The notes: a model not told the origin generated them from the letters alone. Positions 1 through 8,690 are shown, counted from the stretch's first letter. The stretch is 64,000 bases of DNA from Paenibacillus sp. HGH0039 (GCF_000411255.1 NZ_KE150412.1:2956490-3020489); one strand, 5' to 3'. Made by a program: numbers and translations.

Positions 1-345
1 TCCGATATCGGCGTGTGGATCCCGGCTCTAGCTGTGCTCGGCATCGGTCAAGGCTTCGTCGCCGCGCCGCTGACGAATATCGTTTTGGCGAAAATCCGCA
101 CAACGGATATCGGCTCCGCATCCGGCGTCATGACAACCAGCATACAGATCGCCTCTACGATCGGAATCGCCCTGATCGGCATCGTTTGGCTTAGCGCTCT
201 TGAAGCACATACCGGCTCGGTATCCGCCTATCCCGACGCGTTTAACATTTGCCTAAATGTGCTGGCCGCCGTCACGGTGCTCATCCTGCCGCTGGCATTG
301 ATGCTGGCGGGGCGAAACGGAGCCCGTCGATCGCGAAAGAAATGA
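1..345 (+). CDS. MFS drug exporter, DHA2-like, C-terminal part (cut by window edge)
   Basis: The open frame runs in from before base 1, so only the last ~114 residues are present. They hold hydrophobic segments with the pattern GxxxAPLTNIVLA and SASGVMTTSIQIASTIG, typical of the last four membrane helices of 14-helix DHA2 proton-driven drug exporters (EmrB/QacA type). The tail is short and basic (GRNGARRSRKK), as expected for a cytoplasmic C-terminus. The GTG at 13 is an internal Val codon, not a start. A bidirectional hairpin follows at 422-452. The substrate cannot be inferred. Confidence 0.8.
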   Translation, partial: SDIGVWIPALAVLGIGQGFVAAPLTNIVLAKIRTTDIGSASGVMTTSIQIASTIGIALIGIVWLSALEAHTGSVSAYPDAFNICLNVLAAVTVLILPLALMLAGRNGARRSRKK

Positions 346-421
346 AGCCCTCCGCGCAACGAAGCCACTGAAGAACTTGCTTTATTTTGTCATCCGTCGC
401 TAATGGAGATTCTACAAAAAA

Positions 422-452
422 GACATCCGCTTTGAATTTCAGAGCGGATGTC
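422..452. terminator. bidirectional terminator hairpin
   Basis: GACATCCGCT (422-431) pairs with AGCGGATGTC (443-452), with an A-run before and a T-rich run after. It sits between two convergent genes and can end both. Confidence 0.8.
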
Positions 453-500
453 CTTTTGTTTTTAGGCACATGTCTTGGGTGCAGACTGTTAGGAGTTTCA

Positions 501-1361
501 TCAACTGTTGAGAAACTCCAGCTTGTAAATAAAATCTACTTTTTCCAGTACACTTCGACTTTCCTGCATGAATTTCACAGGCGTAATTTTTCCCTTGTTG
601 ATAAAGACACCCGTTTTACCCCTATTCACTCCGAATGCAGCTTCATAAAGTCGCGCAGCCCCCTTGCTTGGAGGGGAGAAGAAAAGATTACGAATCGGAA
701 TCATGTATAGGGGCATGCCCGAACTTCCGCTCATAGGGGTTTTATTGGGTCCCGGGCAAATACTCCTTATTTCGATCCCTTCCGCAGAAGCTGTCTGTGA
801 TACTGCTTGCGTCCAGAGAGAAAGAGCCAGCTTTGAAGTTGCATATCCACCCATTAATTTTTTGAATTTGGCCGGTTTCTCTAGCGTCTCTAGTTCAAAC
901 TGTTTCACCATTAGCAAAGCATTGGATGAAGTATTGACTATCGTTTTCATCACTCCTTTTAACAGTAGTTCTCTTAATTCCATAAAAATGATATAAGGAA
1001 CTACCGCATGTACCTCGAATTGCATCTCCCGCCCCTGTTTGGAGTAGTTTATTTTCTCCGGCATAATACCTGCGTTATTAAAAATCACATCGATTCGTTC
1101 TTCGCTCGATTTGATCTCATTCAGTGCTGCTTTCAAACTTTTAAAATCGCTCAAATCGGCTTTATAGACTCGAAGATGGTTATTCTTTAGAGATTCTCGA
1201 ACAAGAGAATCGTTACTTTGAAGATCAGATCGGATCAAAGCTATTACTTGTATTCCCTCCGAAAGCAACCGTTTTGTTAACTCGAACCCGATTCCGGATT
1301 TTGCACCGGTAATAAGGGCTACCTTATTTTGTAGTTTAGTATCCAAAGAGCAACACTCCAT
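501..1361 (-). CDS. SDR-family NAD(P)-dependent oxidoreductase
   Basis: A classical short-chain dehydrogenase/reductase of about 286 residues. It shows the Rossmann motif TGAKSGIG, the NNAGI motif, a serine in NTSSN and the catalytic YxxxK (YATSK). The open frame can begin at a GTG at 1400 inside the upstream MerR gene. I prefer the ATG at 1361 because it lies just after the MerR stop (1366-1368), which suggests translational coupling. It is cotranscribed with the MerR regulator, so it is probably induced by an electrophile or oxidant that the regulator senses. The natural substrate is unknown. Confidence 0.85.
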   Translation of the reverse strand: MECCSLDTKLQNKVALITGAKSGIGFELTKRLLSEGIQVIALIRSDLQSNDSLVRESLKNNHLRVYKADLSDFKSLKAALNEIKSSEERIDVIFNNAGIMPEKINYSKQGREMQFEVHAVVPYIIFMELRELLLKGVMKTIVNTSSNALLMVKQFELETLEKPAKFKKLMGGYATSKLALSLWTQAVSQTASAEGIEIRSICPGPNKTPMSGSSGMPLYMIPIRNLFFSPPSKGAARLYEAAFGVNRGKTGVFINKGKITPVKFMQESRSVLEKVDFIYKLEFLNS

Positions 1362-1365
1362 GTTT

Positions 1366-1749
1366 TTATTCAGCGTAAAATGTCTTTCCGAAACCTTCAC
1401 CCTTTTTCAGTTTATTATTGATGAACTCCAAAATGATTTGCATCCCCTTGATTTGAACTTCGATTTTCTCCTTGTGGGTTTGCAGAAGATTATATAAATC
1501 AGGATCTAATTGAACGTCTCCCTCTTGTGATAAAGATAAAAATGGTTTCATCTCGTTTAGTGACATTCCCGTCTTCTTCATACACGTAATTAGAGACATG
1601 ATGTCTTTATCCGTTGAACTATAGAACCGATGTCCATTATCCTTTCGTTTTGCTCGGGGCAGGAGTTGAATTTTCTCATAGTAGCGAATAGTATCTTCAC
1701 TTAAGCCGCTTATCTTCGATATTTCTTTAATTGTGAAAGTGTCACTCAC
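1366..1749 (-). CDS. MerR-family transcriptional regulator
   Basis: 127 residues with an N-terminal winged helix (TIKEISKISGLSEDTIRYYEKIQLLPRAKR) typical of MerR, followed by the dimerisation helix. It lacks the cysteine clusters of metal sensors and looks like the AdhR/YraB-type aldehyde or electrophile regulators. A GTG start at 1749 is used in the only available frame. It is the first gene of an operon with the SDR gene and lies directly behind a MerR-type promoter (1772-1814) that it probably activates itself. Confidence 0.9.
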   Translation of the reverse strand: MSDTFTIKEISKISGLSEDTIRYYEKIQLLPRAKRKDNGHRFYSSTDKDIMSLITCMKKTGMSLNEMKPFLSLSQEGDVQLDPDLYNLLQTHKEKIEVQIKGMQIILEFINNKLKKGEGFGKTFYAE

Positions 1750-1776
1750 CTTATTAACAGCTCCCTACGTAGGATT

Positions 1777-1814
1777 AACTGTATTCTACAACTTGGAGTT
1801 AACTCCAAGTCAAG
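1777..1814 (-). promoter_or_regulatory. MerR-type promoter with 19-bp spacer and 20-bp palindrome
   Basis: On the minus strand a TTGACT -35 and a TAGAAT -10 are separated by 19 bp, the long spacer typical of MerR-activated promoters. A perfect 20-bp palindrome (1791-1810, ACTTGGAGTT/AACTCCAAGT) fills most of the spacer. It drives the MerR-SDR operon. Confidence 0.9.
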
Positions 1815-1836
1815 AATGATATTTCTGACAACAAAA

Positions 1837-1856
1837 AAACGGCATTTTTGCCGTTT
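1837..1856 (-). terminator. rho-independent terminator of the SMI1/KNR4 gene
   Basis: AAACGGCA (1837-1844) and TGCCGTTT (1849-1856) form an 8-bp stem. On the minus strand it is followed by seven T residues, so it terminates transcription coming from 1906-2403. Confidence 0.8.
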
Positions 1857-1905
1857 GCGTTTGAGTTATATGAGGATTAGCGGAATCGAAATACACCTTT
1901 ATGTA

Positions 1906-2403
1906 TCACTGGAACCCTATTGAACTCGACATAATTAATTCCAAAAACTCTTCAAGAGAGTTGGCCACTTTATCAACTTCTTCGAATTCGGGCTCATATC
2001 CACGTACAATAGCACCTTTATCATTGGTTAAATCAATCGCATAGAAGGAATATCCGCCATCAACTGACATAACTATGGGCAAGTAATTATCCCACCACGC
2101 GGTTATTTCTGATTTCCAGATAGTATCATCCATGGCTGCTTCTAAACTGAGCAATTCATATTCATTCCATTTAAACGCACTATCCGAGCTATTATTGAAC
2201 TCATTCTCACAAATAAACCAAGTCTCTTCATTTGGTGTCATACATTTTTCAACCACACTTAAAAAATCCAAATATTCATTTGGGATTTCTTTATATCTAG
2301 ATAGAATGCTGCTATCTAAATTTAATTGAAACCCCGATTTTGGGGTTATATCCCAACCGTTTTCATTAGCCCAAATAATAAATTCGCCAATTTTTTTGTT
2401 CAT
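1906..2403 (-). CDS. SMI1/KNR4-family protein (immunity-type)
   Basis: 165 residues. The order of an acidic N-terminus, a central DFLSVVEKCMTPNEETWF stretch and the segment YLPIVMSVDGGYSFYAIDL is typical of the SMI1/KNR4 (SUKH) fold, which often provides immunity against polymorphic toxins. Three Met/Val starts are clustered; the ATG at 2403 has the best-placed AGAAGG site, 8 nt upstream. No toxin gene is adjacent, so it may be an orphan immunity gene. It ends at its own terminator. Confidence 0.75.
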   Translation of the reverse strand: MNKKIGEFIIWANENGWDITPKSGFQLNLDSSILSRYKEIPNEYLDFLSVVEKCMTPNEETWFICENEFNNSSDSAFKWNEYELLSLEAAMDDTIWKSEITAWWDNYLPIVMSVDGGYSFYAIDLTNDKGAIVRGYEPEFEEVDKVANSLEEFLELIMSSSIGFQ

Positions 2404-2527
2404 ATTCATCACCTTCTAAAATATTCCACACGCCCAACACATTCTCCTAGGTTTCCACAACATTATTTTTGCCGACACTGAAATAAGGCCCAATCTAAAA
2501 CTATCTGTTATGCAAGGAGCTCGGCAC

Positions 2528-3220
2528 ATGACGTATGGAGAAATTCTATTTCGTACGGCAACGTCCTTCGTTGCTCTACTCGTTTTGACGCGTCTGCTCG
2601 GTAAAAAACAAGTCGGACATCTAACGTTTTTCAATTATGTAACAGGGATCACCTTCGGCTCCACCACTGCCGAGATTATCGTCAACAGACAAATCACGCT
2701 GCTGCAAGGAATATCCAGCTTGGTCTTATGGTCGCTCTTGACGTTCATCATCGCATTGACCGGATTGCGCTCCGTCAGAGCTCGTGAGATTCTCGACGGC
2801 CAGCCTACGATTCTCGTCAAAAAAGGAATGATTATGGAAAAGGCATTGGCTAAACAGCACCTCAACATCGACGATTTAATCATGCTGCTTCGGAACAAGG
2901 ATGTCTTCTCACCCGAAGAAGTCGAATTTGCAATTCTGGAACCTGACGGTAAACTCAGTGTGTTGAGAAAAGAAGAACTACTGCCTGCTACAAAAAAAGA
3001 TATAAAAGCAACCGTTACGCCTATTCAAAGAATCCCGACTGAACTTATCGTTGATGGCAAAATCGTAGAAAAAAATCTTATAAAAATGGATGTCTCCGCT
3101 GCCTGGCTCAACCAACAATTAAAGAAAGCCAGCATTCATTCTTTGGATCAAGTATTTTACGCAGAGCTCCAGTTGGACGGGACGCTATATATCGACAAAT
3201 ACCAGGATTCGATCCCATAA
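2528..3220 (+). CDS. DUF421 (YetF/YrbG-type) membrane protein
   Basis: 230 residues: two or three N-terminal membrane helices with the family pattern TRLLGKKQVGHLTFFNYVTGITFGS, then a soluble C-terminal domain with PTILVKKGMIMEKAL, LREKD-like (LLRNKDVFSPEEVEFAILEPDGKLSV) and PTELIVDGKIVEKNL motifs. This is the complete DUF421 architecture known from spore-forming Bacillota. ATG 2528 is chosen over ATG 2510 because AAGGAG lies 8 nt before it. Function is poorly defined in the family. A paralogue lies at 17630-18334. Confidence 0.85.
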   Translation: MTYGEILFRTATSFVALLVLTRLLGKKQVGHLTFFNYVTGITFGSTTAEIIVNRQITLLQGISSLVLWSLLTFIIALTGLRSVRAREILDGQPTILVKKGMIMEKALAKQHLNIDDLIMLLRNKDVFSPEEVEFAILEPDGKLSVLRKEELLPATKKDIKATVTPIQRIPTELIVDGKIVEKNLIKMDVSAAWLNQQLKKASIHSLDQVFYAELQLDGTLYIDKYQDSIP

Positions 3221-3260
3221 AAAGACCCGGTAGCGACTACTTGAGTTCAACCCAACCTTC

Positions 3261-3304
3261 AACAACTGATACGGTTCGCCGCGCTGTCTATAACGGCAAG
3301 TTTT
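3261..3304 (+). repeat. dispersed element copy 1 (type A)
   Basis: Core ACTGATACGGTTCGCCGCGC followed by TAACGGCAAGTTTT; the left arm is shortened. It lies between a + and a - gene. Confidence 0.75.
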
Positions 3305-3373
3305 CGGGCCATCCTTGGCGGGATGACCTTTTGTAATTTGGACTCGACTTGTCTCCTTCAAAATAAAAAAGAA

Positions 3374-3390
3374 GCCGCGATATACGCGGC
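3374..3390 (-). terminator. terminator of cwlJ
   Basis: GCCGCG and CGCGGC form a stem around ATATA. On the minus strand it is followed by a TTCTTTTTT tract, placing it downstream of cwlJ. Confidence 0.65.
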
Positions 3391-3472
3391 ATTAAATGAG
3401 ATAAAGTTCTTGTCACCCGAGGCTGTAACAAGTCAGGTTTAAGAGATCCTGAACTCTTATTCGTTTATAAAA

Positions 3473-3916
3473 TTAAAACGTGTTATATATATTTTCACAT
3501 TCTTCCCCGGTCGGTTCATAGAAACAGTGCTTCTTCCATCGTCCTGCGAGCGGCTGATTATACCAAGTTGGCGGACAGGGTCCGGGATTTTCGAACGTTC
3601 CTGGACGGAAATACCACAGGGAGAATTTACCCGGCCAATTCCGCTCCCCATTCACAGCCCGTCGTGCCAGACGGCGTTCCCTGTCCCTTGCCTTTTGATA
3701 GTACAGACCATGTTGCAAGGCTTCGAACGCATGCGGCTGGTTGATCATTTGGGGAATTGTCCGGATTCCTTTAAAATCGGAGCAATTCGCTCTTACTCGG
3801 TTAATGCCAACATTTCCAACAAGGAGCATGCCCGTTTCGCCTTCGGTCTCAGCTTCGGCTCGAAGCAACCTTGCCAACATATTAATATCCTGGTCCCTGG
3901 CTTTTACGACTGCCAT
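3473..3916 (-). CDS. cwlJ: CwlJ-type spore cortex-lytic cell wall hydrolase
   Basis: 147 residues, almost entirely the Hydrolase_2 (SleB/CwlJ) domain: LARLLRAEAETEGETGMLLV with the catalytic Glu, VGNVGINRVRANCSDFKGIRT, PHAFEAL and a C-terminal CENIYNTF. There is no signal peptide, as in Bacillus CwlJ, which is placed in the coat and degrades cortex peptidoglycan during germination. Start ATG 3916 has AGAGGTG upstream. It stands alone, with no GerQ partner nearby. This gene is the main evidence that the host sporulates. Confidence 0.93.
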   Translation of the reverse strand: MAVVKARDQDINMLARLLRAEAETEGETGMLLVGNVGINRVRANCSDFKGIRTIPQMINQPHAFEALQHGLYYQKARDRERRLARRAVNGERNWPGKFSLWYFRPGTFENPGPCPPTWYNQPLAGRWKKHCFYEPTGEECENIYNTF

Positions 3917-4143
3917 TGGATCACCTCTTTAGATTTCCTAGACTCATCATATTGTAGGCGAAGCGGATGTGTTACTCTGACAGACAATTTAATAAAATGA
4001 ACAAGGCTATTTCACCTAATAGCCGCCTATTTCGCTTGGGTTAAGAATCAACCTTCGACAGGAAGGTCCGCCCAAACTCAACGATTACAGGTGTGATATA
4101 ATAGGCTCTAACTGATGAATTTAGAGAATAGGTGTGTGGACCG

Positions 4144-4887
4144 ATGGAAGTAAAGCCGGAACATCCAGCCAAAGCAAAAATACCGCTATACCTTACCGTA
4201 TATAATGAACTTTTCAAAAAAATCATGAGTGGTGTGTTTCCCCCCAATAGTCAATTGCCTACTGAACCTGAACTTGCCAAAATGTTCGATGTAAGCAGAA
4301 TGACGTTAAGACAAGCATTAGCTCTCTTGCAGGATGACGGGCTGGTAAAGAGTATTCACGGTAAAGGAAACTTTGTTACCCCATCTCGAATGGTGCAGAG
4401 AAATGATGGACTGGATAAAATCGGAAATCCTATTTATAAGTGCCATACAGAGGACATTGACCGTGTCGACATCCAGTTCAGACTGGACTTGGAGAGTGAC
4501 TACACCAAAGAGGTCCTGAAAAGGAAAGCCACGGCTGTGGTGGCCGTTGAGCGTTGGTATATGAGTAAAGGACAGGCGGTGGCTTTCGGATTTACCTTTA
4601 TGGCAATCGAGGCCGTAACCGAATTGAACCTGGACCTCCAAAATGAAGAGCAGTTGTTGGACATGCTTGAGAATAAGGTATACGAGTTGGCTAACTCGGC
4701 AACGGTGGAGGTCAAACATTCCACGGTGATGAATACCTCGTCTCAAAAATTTGAACTTAATGCCGGCGAGGGGTGTGACTTGCTGCTGGAAAGTCTATAT
4801 GTAAATGAACAGTACCCTCTTGTATACAATAAATATTATATTCCTAAAGAATTTAGCCGGATTGTGATCAACGCTTCGAGGAAATAG
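4144..4887 (+). CDS. GntR/HutC-family transcriptional regulator
   Basis: 247 residues. The N-terminal winged helix (PLYLTVYNELFKKIMSG, QLPTEPELAKMFDVSRMTLRQAL, GKGNFV) is typical GntR, and the C-terminal half is a UTRA-type effector domain ending in YNKYYIP. A GTG at 4132 is an alternative start; ATG 4144 gives the usual N-terminus. It precedes deoD and an exporter in the same direction but is separated from them by a strong terminator, so it is transcribed alone and probably regulates them. The effector is likely a nucleoside or related compound (inference). Confidence 0.88.
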   Translation: MEVKPEHPAKAKIPLYLTVYNELFKKIMSGVFPPNSQLPTEPELAKMFDVSRMTLRQALALLQDDGLVKSIHGKGNFVTPSRMVQRNDGLDKIGNPIYKCHTEDIDRVDIQFRLDLESDYTKEVLKRKATAVVAVERWYMSKGQAVAFGFTFMAIEAVTELNLDLQNEEQLLDMLENKVYELANSATVEVKHSTVMNTSSQKFELNAGEGCDLLLESLYVNEQYPLVYNKYYIPKEFSRIVINASRK

Positions 4888-4904
4888 GACGTAATCTAAT
4901 TGCC

Positions 4905-4946
4905 GGGCAGTGGTTTCTCCATAAAGGAGAGACCACTGCCCTTTTT
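4905..4946 (+). terminator. strong rho-independent terminator after the GntR gene
   Basis: A 16-bp stem (4905-4920 with 4926-4941, one G-T wobble), a 5-nt loop and a T5 tail. Confidence 0.92.
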
Positions 4947-5035
4947 GCATAGGACCGCCTAAAGGGATAGAACATTAGAAATTTATCCAGAAAAAATTAG
5001 TTGATAAAGGAATGCGATGTATGTTACTTTATCCG

Positions 5036-5074
5036 TATACCAATTAGACAAATTATTATACAACTATACCAATT
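5036..5074 (+). promoter_or_regulatory. direct repeats TATACCAATT upstream of deoD
   Basis: TATACCAATT occurs at 5036-5045 and again at 5065-5074, 29 bp apart, 23-61 bp before the deoD start. AT-rich direct or inverted repeats here are plausible binding sites for the upstream GntR protein. Confidence 0.5.
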
Positions 5075-5096
5075 CGTAAAGAAAAGGAGATTTAAA

Positions 5097-5813
5097 ATGA
5101 GTACATCCACTAAAGAAACGCCGCATATTCAACCTGGAGGAGCAGAGATCGCCGAGACGATTCTATTGCCGGGCGATCCCTTAAGAGCGAAGTTTATTGC
5201 GGAGAACTTTTTGGAGAATGTCGTCCAGTTCAATGAAGTCCGCGGTATGCTGGGCTACACGGGAACTTTCAAGGGTAGAAAAATATCCGTGATGGGAACC
5301 GGAATGGGAACTCCAAGCATGAGTCTGTATTCGTGGGAGCTGATTCATGTATTCGGTGTTAAGAATCTCATTCGAATCGGTTCCGCAGGGGCGATTCAAG
5401 ATCATTTGAACCTGTATGACATTGTTTTCGCAATGGGTTCTGCAACCGATTCCAATTATGGACACCAGTACAATCTCCCAGGTCACTATTCGATTACGGC
5501 CTCATTCGAGCTGTTGGAAAAAGCCAAGAAAATAGCGGATGCGCAGGGGCAGAAGGTTCATGTAGGCAATGTGCTCTCCAGTGACATCTTCTATAATGCG
5601 GATCCAACGGCGCTGAAGAAATGGAGTGAAATGGGCATTCTATGCGCCGAGATGGAATCGGCCGGCCTGTATATGAACGCGGCCCATGCGGGCGTTAACG
5701 CACTGTGTATCTTGACGATCAGCGATCATATTTTCAGACATGAATCCACGACCCCTGAAGAAAGACAGACAGCTTTCACTAAAATGATGGAAATTGCACT
5801 GGAACTTGCTTAA
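5097..5813 (+). CDS. deoD: purine nucleoside phosphorylase, DeoD type
   Basis: 238 residues, the normal length for hexameric DeoD. It cleaves purine (deoxy)nucleosides with phosphate in the salvage pathway. Visible marks are HIQPGG near the N-terminus, the phosphate-binding GDPLRAKF and RIGSAG motifs, and the catalytic Asp in TISDH, with AEMESAG for ribose binding. ATG 5097 has AAAAGGAGA 7 nt upstream; the longer open frame upstream is not coding. The following MFS gene begins 30 bp downstream, so the two form an operon, probably under the GntR protein. Confidence 0.95.
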   Translation: MSTSTKETPHIQPGGAEIAETILLPGDPLRAKFIAENFLENVVQFNEVRGMLGYTGTFKGRKISVMGTGMGTPSMSLYSWELIHVFGVKNLIRIGSAGAIQDHLNLYDIVFAMGSATDSNYGHQYNLPGHYSITASFELLEKAKKIADAQGQKVHVGNVLSSDIFYNADPTALKKWSEMGILCAEMESAGLYMNAAHAGVNALCILTISDHIFRHESTTPEERQTAFTKMMEIALELA

Positions 5814-5843
5814 TCATTTGATTCCAAGAAGGGGATGTGGCTA

Positions 5844-7181
5844 ATGGCTGCAATAACTGAACAAACACCGCAAACTGCCCCATCCTTTCAGGCGAAAAGG
5901 GCAGTGCCTGTGATTCTGCTCTTTTTCGTTTTTGCCTTGATCGTCGACAACTCATTCAAGTTGGTTTCGGTAGCTATAGCCGAAGATCTGGGAATCTCGG
6001 CAGCTGCGGTTAGCTGGCAAGCCTCATTAGCGGGACTTGTGATTGGAATTGGCGCTGTCATCTATGCCTCTTTGGCCGACACGATCAGTATCAGAAAGCT
6101 GCTGAGTGCAGGGATTATCTTAATCTGCATCGGTTCTGTTATCGGTTTTATTTTTCAACACTCTTATCTGCTCGTTATTATCGCTCGTATGATCCAGACA
6201 GCAGGCCTGGCCGCGGCTGAAACTTTATATGTGATCTATGTAACGAAACACCTGCCCAAAGAGGAGCAGAAAAAGTTCCTGGGACTCAGCACAAGCAGCT
6301 ATTCGCTTTCTCTTGTTATCGGTTCCATTACGGGGGGTTACGTGTCCACCTATTTAAATTGGTCCACGTTATTCTTAATCCCGCTGCTGTCCTTAATCCT
6401 GCTTCCCTTCATTCTTAAATATTTGCCGAAGGAACAATCCCGGAAGAGTCATGTTGATTTTATCGGACTGCTTCTAATATCCGCCATTACTACTTCCGTC
6501 ATGATGTATTTAACGGATTTCAACTGGATCTTTATTGTGATCTTCATAGCTGCAGCAGGACTATTTCTTGGCTATATCAGCAAGAGTAAGAAGTCGTTCA
6601 TCGGGATTTCCTTTTTCCAAAATAAACGGTTTGCAGCGGTTCTTGCCATCGCTTTTGTGATTTATTCCGTTCAACTGGGCTACATCTTTATTTTCCCATT
6701 CCTGCTTCAGAAAATGTATAATCTTCAGCTCGACACGATCTCACTACTGCTGATACCAGGTTATGTAACCGCGATACTGATTGGATCGCTGTCAGGAAAA
6801 ATAGCAAAAGTATTGACCAATAAGCAAGCGGTTTCCATAGCTATGATCATTATCGTGTGCAGCCTGGCTTTGCCCGGCCTTATTGGAGGCTCGGTTATCG
6901 TATACGTTCTCTCCATGCTGCTGTTCTCGGGGTCATTCGCATTCATGTACGCACCTATGCTTGATTCATGTATACGCTCCATTCCTGTAGAAAGATCAGG
7001 AACAGCCATTGGATTCTACAACTTGGTGTTGAACGTGGCCGTTTCTATAGGCATCACCTATACCGCGTCTCTAATGGATGTAGTTTCTTTTGGAACGGTG
7101 TTATGGATCCTGGCTATAATTACCTTGTTCGCTCTATTGATGTACGTGTTGCTTGTAGGGCGACTCACTGAGTCCAAATAA
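5844..7181 (+). CDS. MFS exporter, DHA2/TetL-like
   Basis: About 445 residues with 12-14 hydrophobic helices. Marks include DLGISAAAVSWQASLAGLVIG, the loop-2 motif SLADTISIRKLL, the antiporter region ETLYVIYVTKHLPKEEQ and the repeat-like GSITGGYVSTYLNWSTLFLIPL, which resembles TetL and QacA proton antiporters. ATG 5844 has AAGGGG 9 nt upstream; ATG 5835 overlaps that site and is less likely. Cotranscription with deoD suggests transport of a nucleoside-like compound or antibiotic, but this is inference. Confidence 0.85.
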   Translation: MAAITEQTPQTAPSFQAKRAVPVILLFFVFALIVDNSFKLVSVAIAEDLGISAAAVSWQASLAGLVIGIGAVIYASLADTISIRKLLSAGIILICIGSVIGFIFQHSYLLVIIARMIQTAGLAAAETLYVIYVTKHLPKEEQKKFLGLSTSSYSLSLVIGSITGGYVSTYLNWSTLFLIPLLSLILLPFILKYLPKEQSRKSHVDFIGLLLISAITTSVMMYLTDFNWIFIVIFIAAAGLFLGYISKSKKSFIGISFFQNKRFAAVLAIAFVIYSVQLGYIFIFPFLLQKMYNLQLDTISLLLIPGYVTAILIGSLSGKIAKVLTNKQAVSIAMIIIVCSLALPGLIGGSVIVYVLSMLLFSGSFAFMYAPMLDSCIRSIPVERSGTAIGFYNLVLNVAVSIGITYTASLMDVVSFGTVLWILAIITLFALLMYVLLVGRLTESK

Positions 7182-7200
7182 GTAAAGATACCTTTAGCTT

Positions 7201-7243
7201 AAAACGCCAAAATACCTCCTCTTTGGGGGTGTTTTGGCGTTTT
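7201..7243. terminator. bidirectional terminator
   Basis: AAAACGCCAAAATACCTCC pairs almost fully with GGGGGTGTTTTGGCGTTTT. It separates the convergent MFS and Yellow-like genes. Confidence 0.88.
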
Positions 7244-7337
7244 AACTATCTCCTGCGCTCTTGAAGCCGTTCTCCTTGAAAGTTCTCCTTGAAGAAACTT
7301 TGTAGTTGTTCTTATATACACCGAATCTTTCGTAGTC

Positions 7338-7380
7338 ATTTATGGTACGGTTCAGCTTAACGGGGTCATCAGCGAAAAAT
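7338..7380 (+). repeat. dispersed element copy 2 (type B)
   Basis: TATGGTACGGTTCAGCTTAA followed by CAGCGAAAAAT, then a GGCCAGCTCC-type hairpin, as seen after other type B copies. Confidence 0.8.
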
Positions 7381-7431
7381 ACGAGAGCAGCTGGTGATGG
7401 CCAGCTCCCTGATGAGGGATAGCTGCCTTCA

Positions 7432-8529
7432 TTATGAAAAGGTAGGAGCAGGGAATTCATCAATTCTCATACGAAGTAAACTATATGGTTTTTCCCGCAG
7501 GTCTCTTCCATAATGGAATCTCGCCTGCCGATGTAATTGATTCACAATGACATATAAGTATTGATCGGGGCCAATCGAAAAAGTATCCGGCCATAAAATT
7601 CTGGGGTCATGTGCGATGGTTTCCATTGCGCCATCCGGCAATATCTTCCGGATACTGTTGTTTTCATAGTCTCCCGCATAAACGGTTCCTTTTGCGCCGG
7701 TGATCATTCCATCAGACGCACCTTTTTCCCCCCAATACTGCACATATTGGGATAAATCCATGTCCTGTATCCTTCTGTCTCTTAGGGCTTCTGTTGAGAT
7801 CGAGAACAGCTGACGGCTGGTTAGCGGAGCATAAAATAAAACCTTTCCATCAGGAGAAATCGCTAAACTATCGGAAGCCAATCTAAATGGGAAAGTCGAG
7901 CCGTCCGGGTTTCGATTCATCAAAATTTGACCTTCTACTTTCGGTAAAAAATAAGGATCAGGTGAAGTTGATAGGGCCCCATTTAACCGTCTAAACGCGT
8001 TCCCATTTTCTAAATCTACGACGATAATAGCCCCTGGCCCTTTGGAAGAAGAATCCGTTATATATGCATAGCCTGCACTTCCAATCCGAAAGTCCAAACG
8101 GACATCATTCAGATAAGTGGTTGGCAAGACAACATCTTCCGTAAAGGTATATACCCTCTTTATTGTATTCGTGCTTAAATCAACAGCAACTAATTTTGCT
8201 CCCCCTTGAATAGGTTCAGAAAAGTTTGGTGCTCCTGTATCCAGTACCCAAAGTGTTCCTCTTCCATCCGCAACGATACTTTGGACACTGACGAAAGACA
8301 TCGTAATATGTCCCGTATTAACCACATTGGCTTCTAAACTGGGATAAGGCTGCAATTCACCCGCAACAATTTCCGCCACAGTAAACTGAACGTCGTCTCC
8401 CCATTTCGGAAAGCAAACAAAAATACGACCGGTTTCGGAAACGCTGACACCTGTAGGCATAGCCTCATAAAAAGCATGCACCAGTTCAAACTGCCCAAAA
8501 TATTTTTCTATAGGTAATATAGGTGGCAT
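7432..8529 (-). CDS. Yellow/major royal jelly-like (MRJP) beta-propeller protein
   Basis: 365 residues. The run of short blades with GRIFVCFPKWGDD, LWVLDTG, RLDFRIGSAGYAYITDSS, DSLAISPDGKVLFYAPLTSR and ILWPDTFSIGPDQYLYVI is characteristic of the Yellow/MRJP family, annotated in bacteria as L-dopachrome tautomerase-related. No signal peptide is visible, so it is probably cytoplasmic. ATG 8529 is preceded by GAGGAGG. It is a single gene. Family substrates are mostly unknown, so no activity is assigned. Confidence 0.85.
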   Translation of the reverse strand: MPPILPIEKYFGQFELVHAFYEAMPTGVSVSETGRIFVCFPKWGDDVQFTVAEIVAGELQPYPSLEANVVNTGHITMSFVSVQSIVADGRGTLWVLDTGAPNFSEPIQGGAKLVAVDLSTNTIKRVYTFTEDVVLPTTYLNDVRLDFRIGSAGYAYITDSSSKGPGAIIVVDLENGNAFRRLNGALSTSPDPYFLPKVEGQILMNRNPDGSTFPFRLASDSLAISPDGKVLFYAPLTSRQLFSISTEALRDRRIQDMDLSQYVQYWGEKGASDGMITGAKGTVYAGDYENNSIRKILPDGAMETIAHDPRILWPDTFSIGPDQYLYVIVNQLHRQARFHYGRDLREKPYSLLRMRIDEFPAPTFS

Positions 8530-8690
8530 GATATCCTCCTCATCAAATCCGAATGGATATCACCTATATATGATCAAATTTTTTTGTAGTGCCTAGTTCT
8601 CGATAAATTTCTCTCTTCATGGATGCCGTGGATTTCAACTTCCCAGGGACGATTGGCAGTTATACTCTCATCGGAATGATGATCGGTTCG

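Noticed and set aside
7242-7463. 73-codon minus-strand ORF
   Set aside because: It overlaps the end of the Yellow-like gene and is made partly of dispersed element copy 2; no ribosome site.
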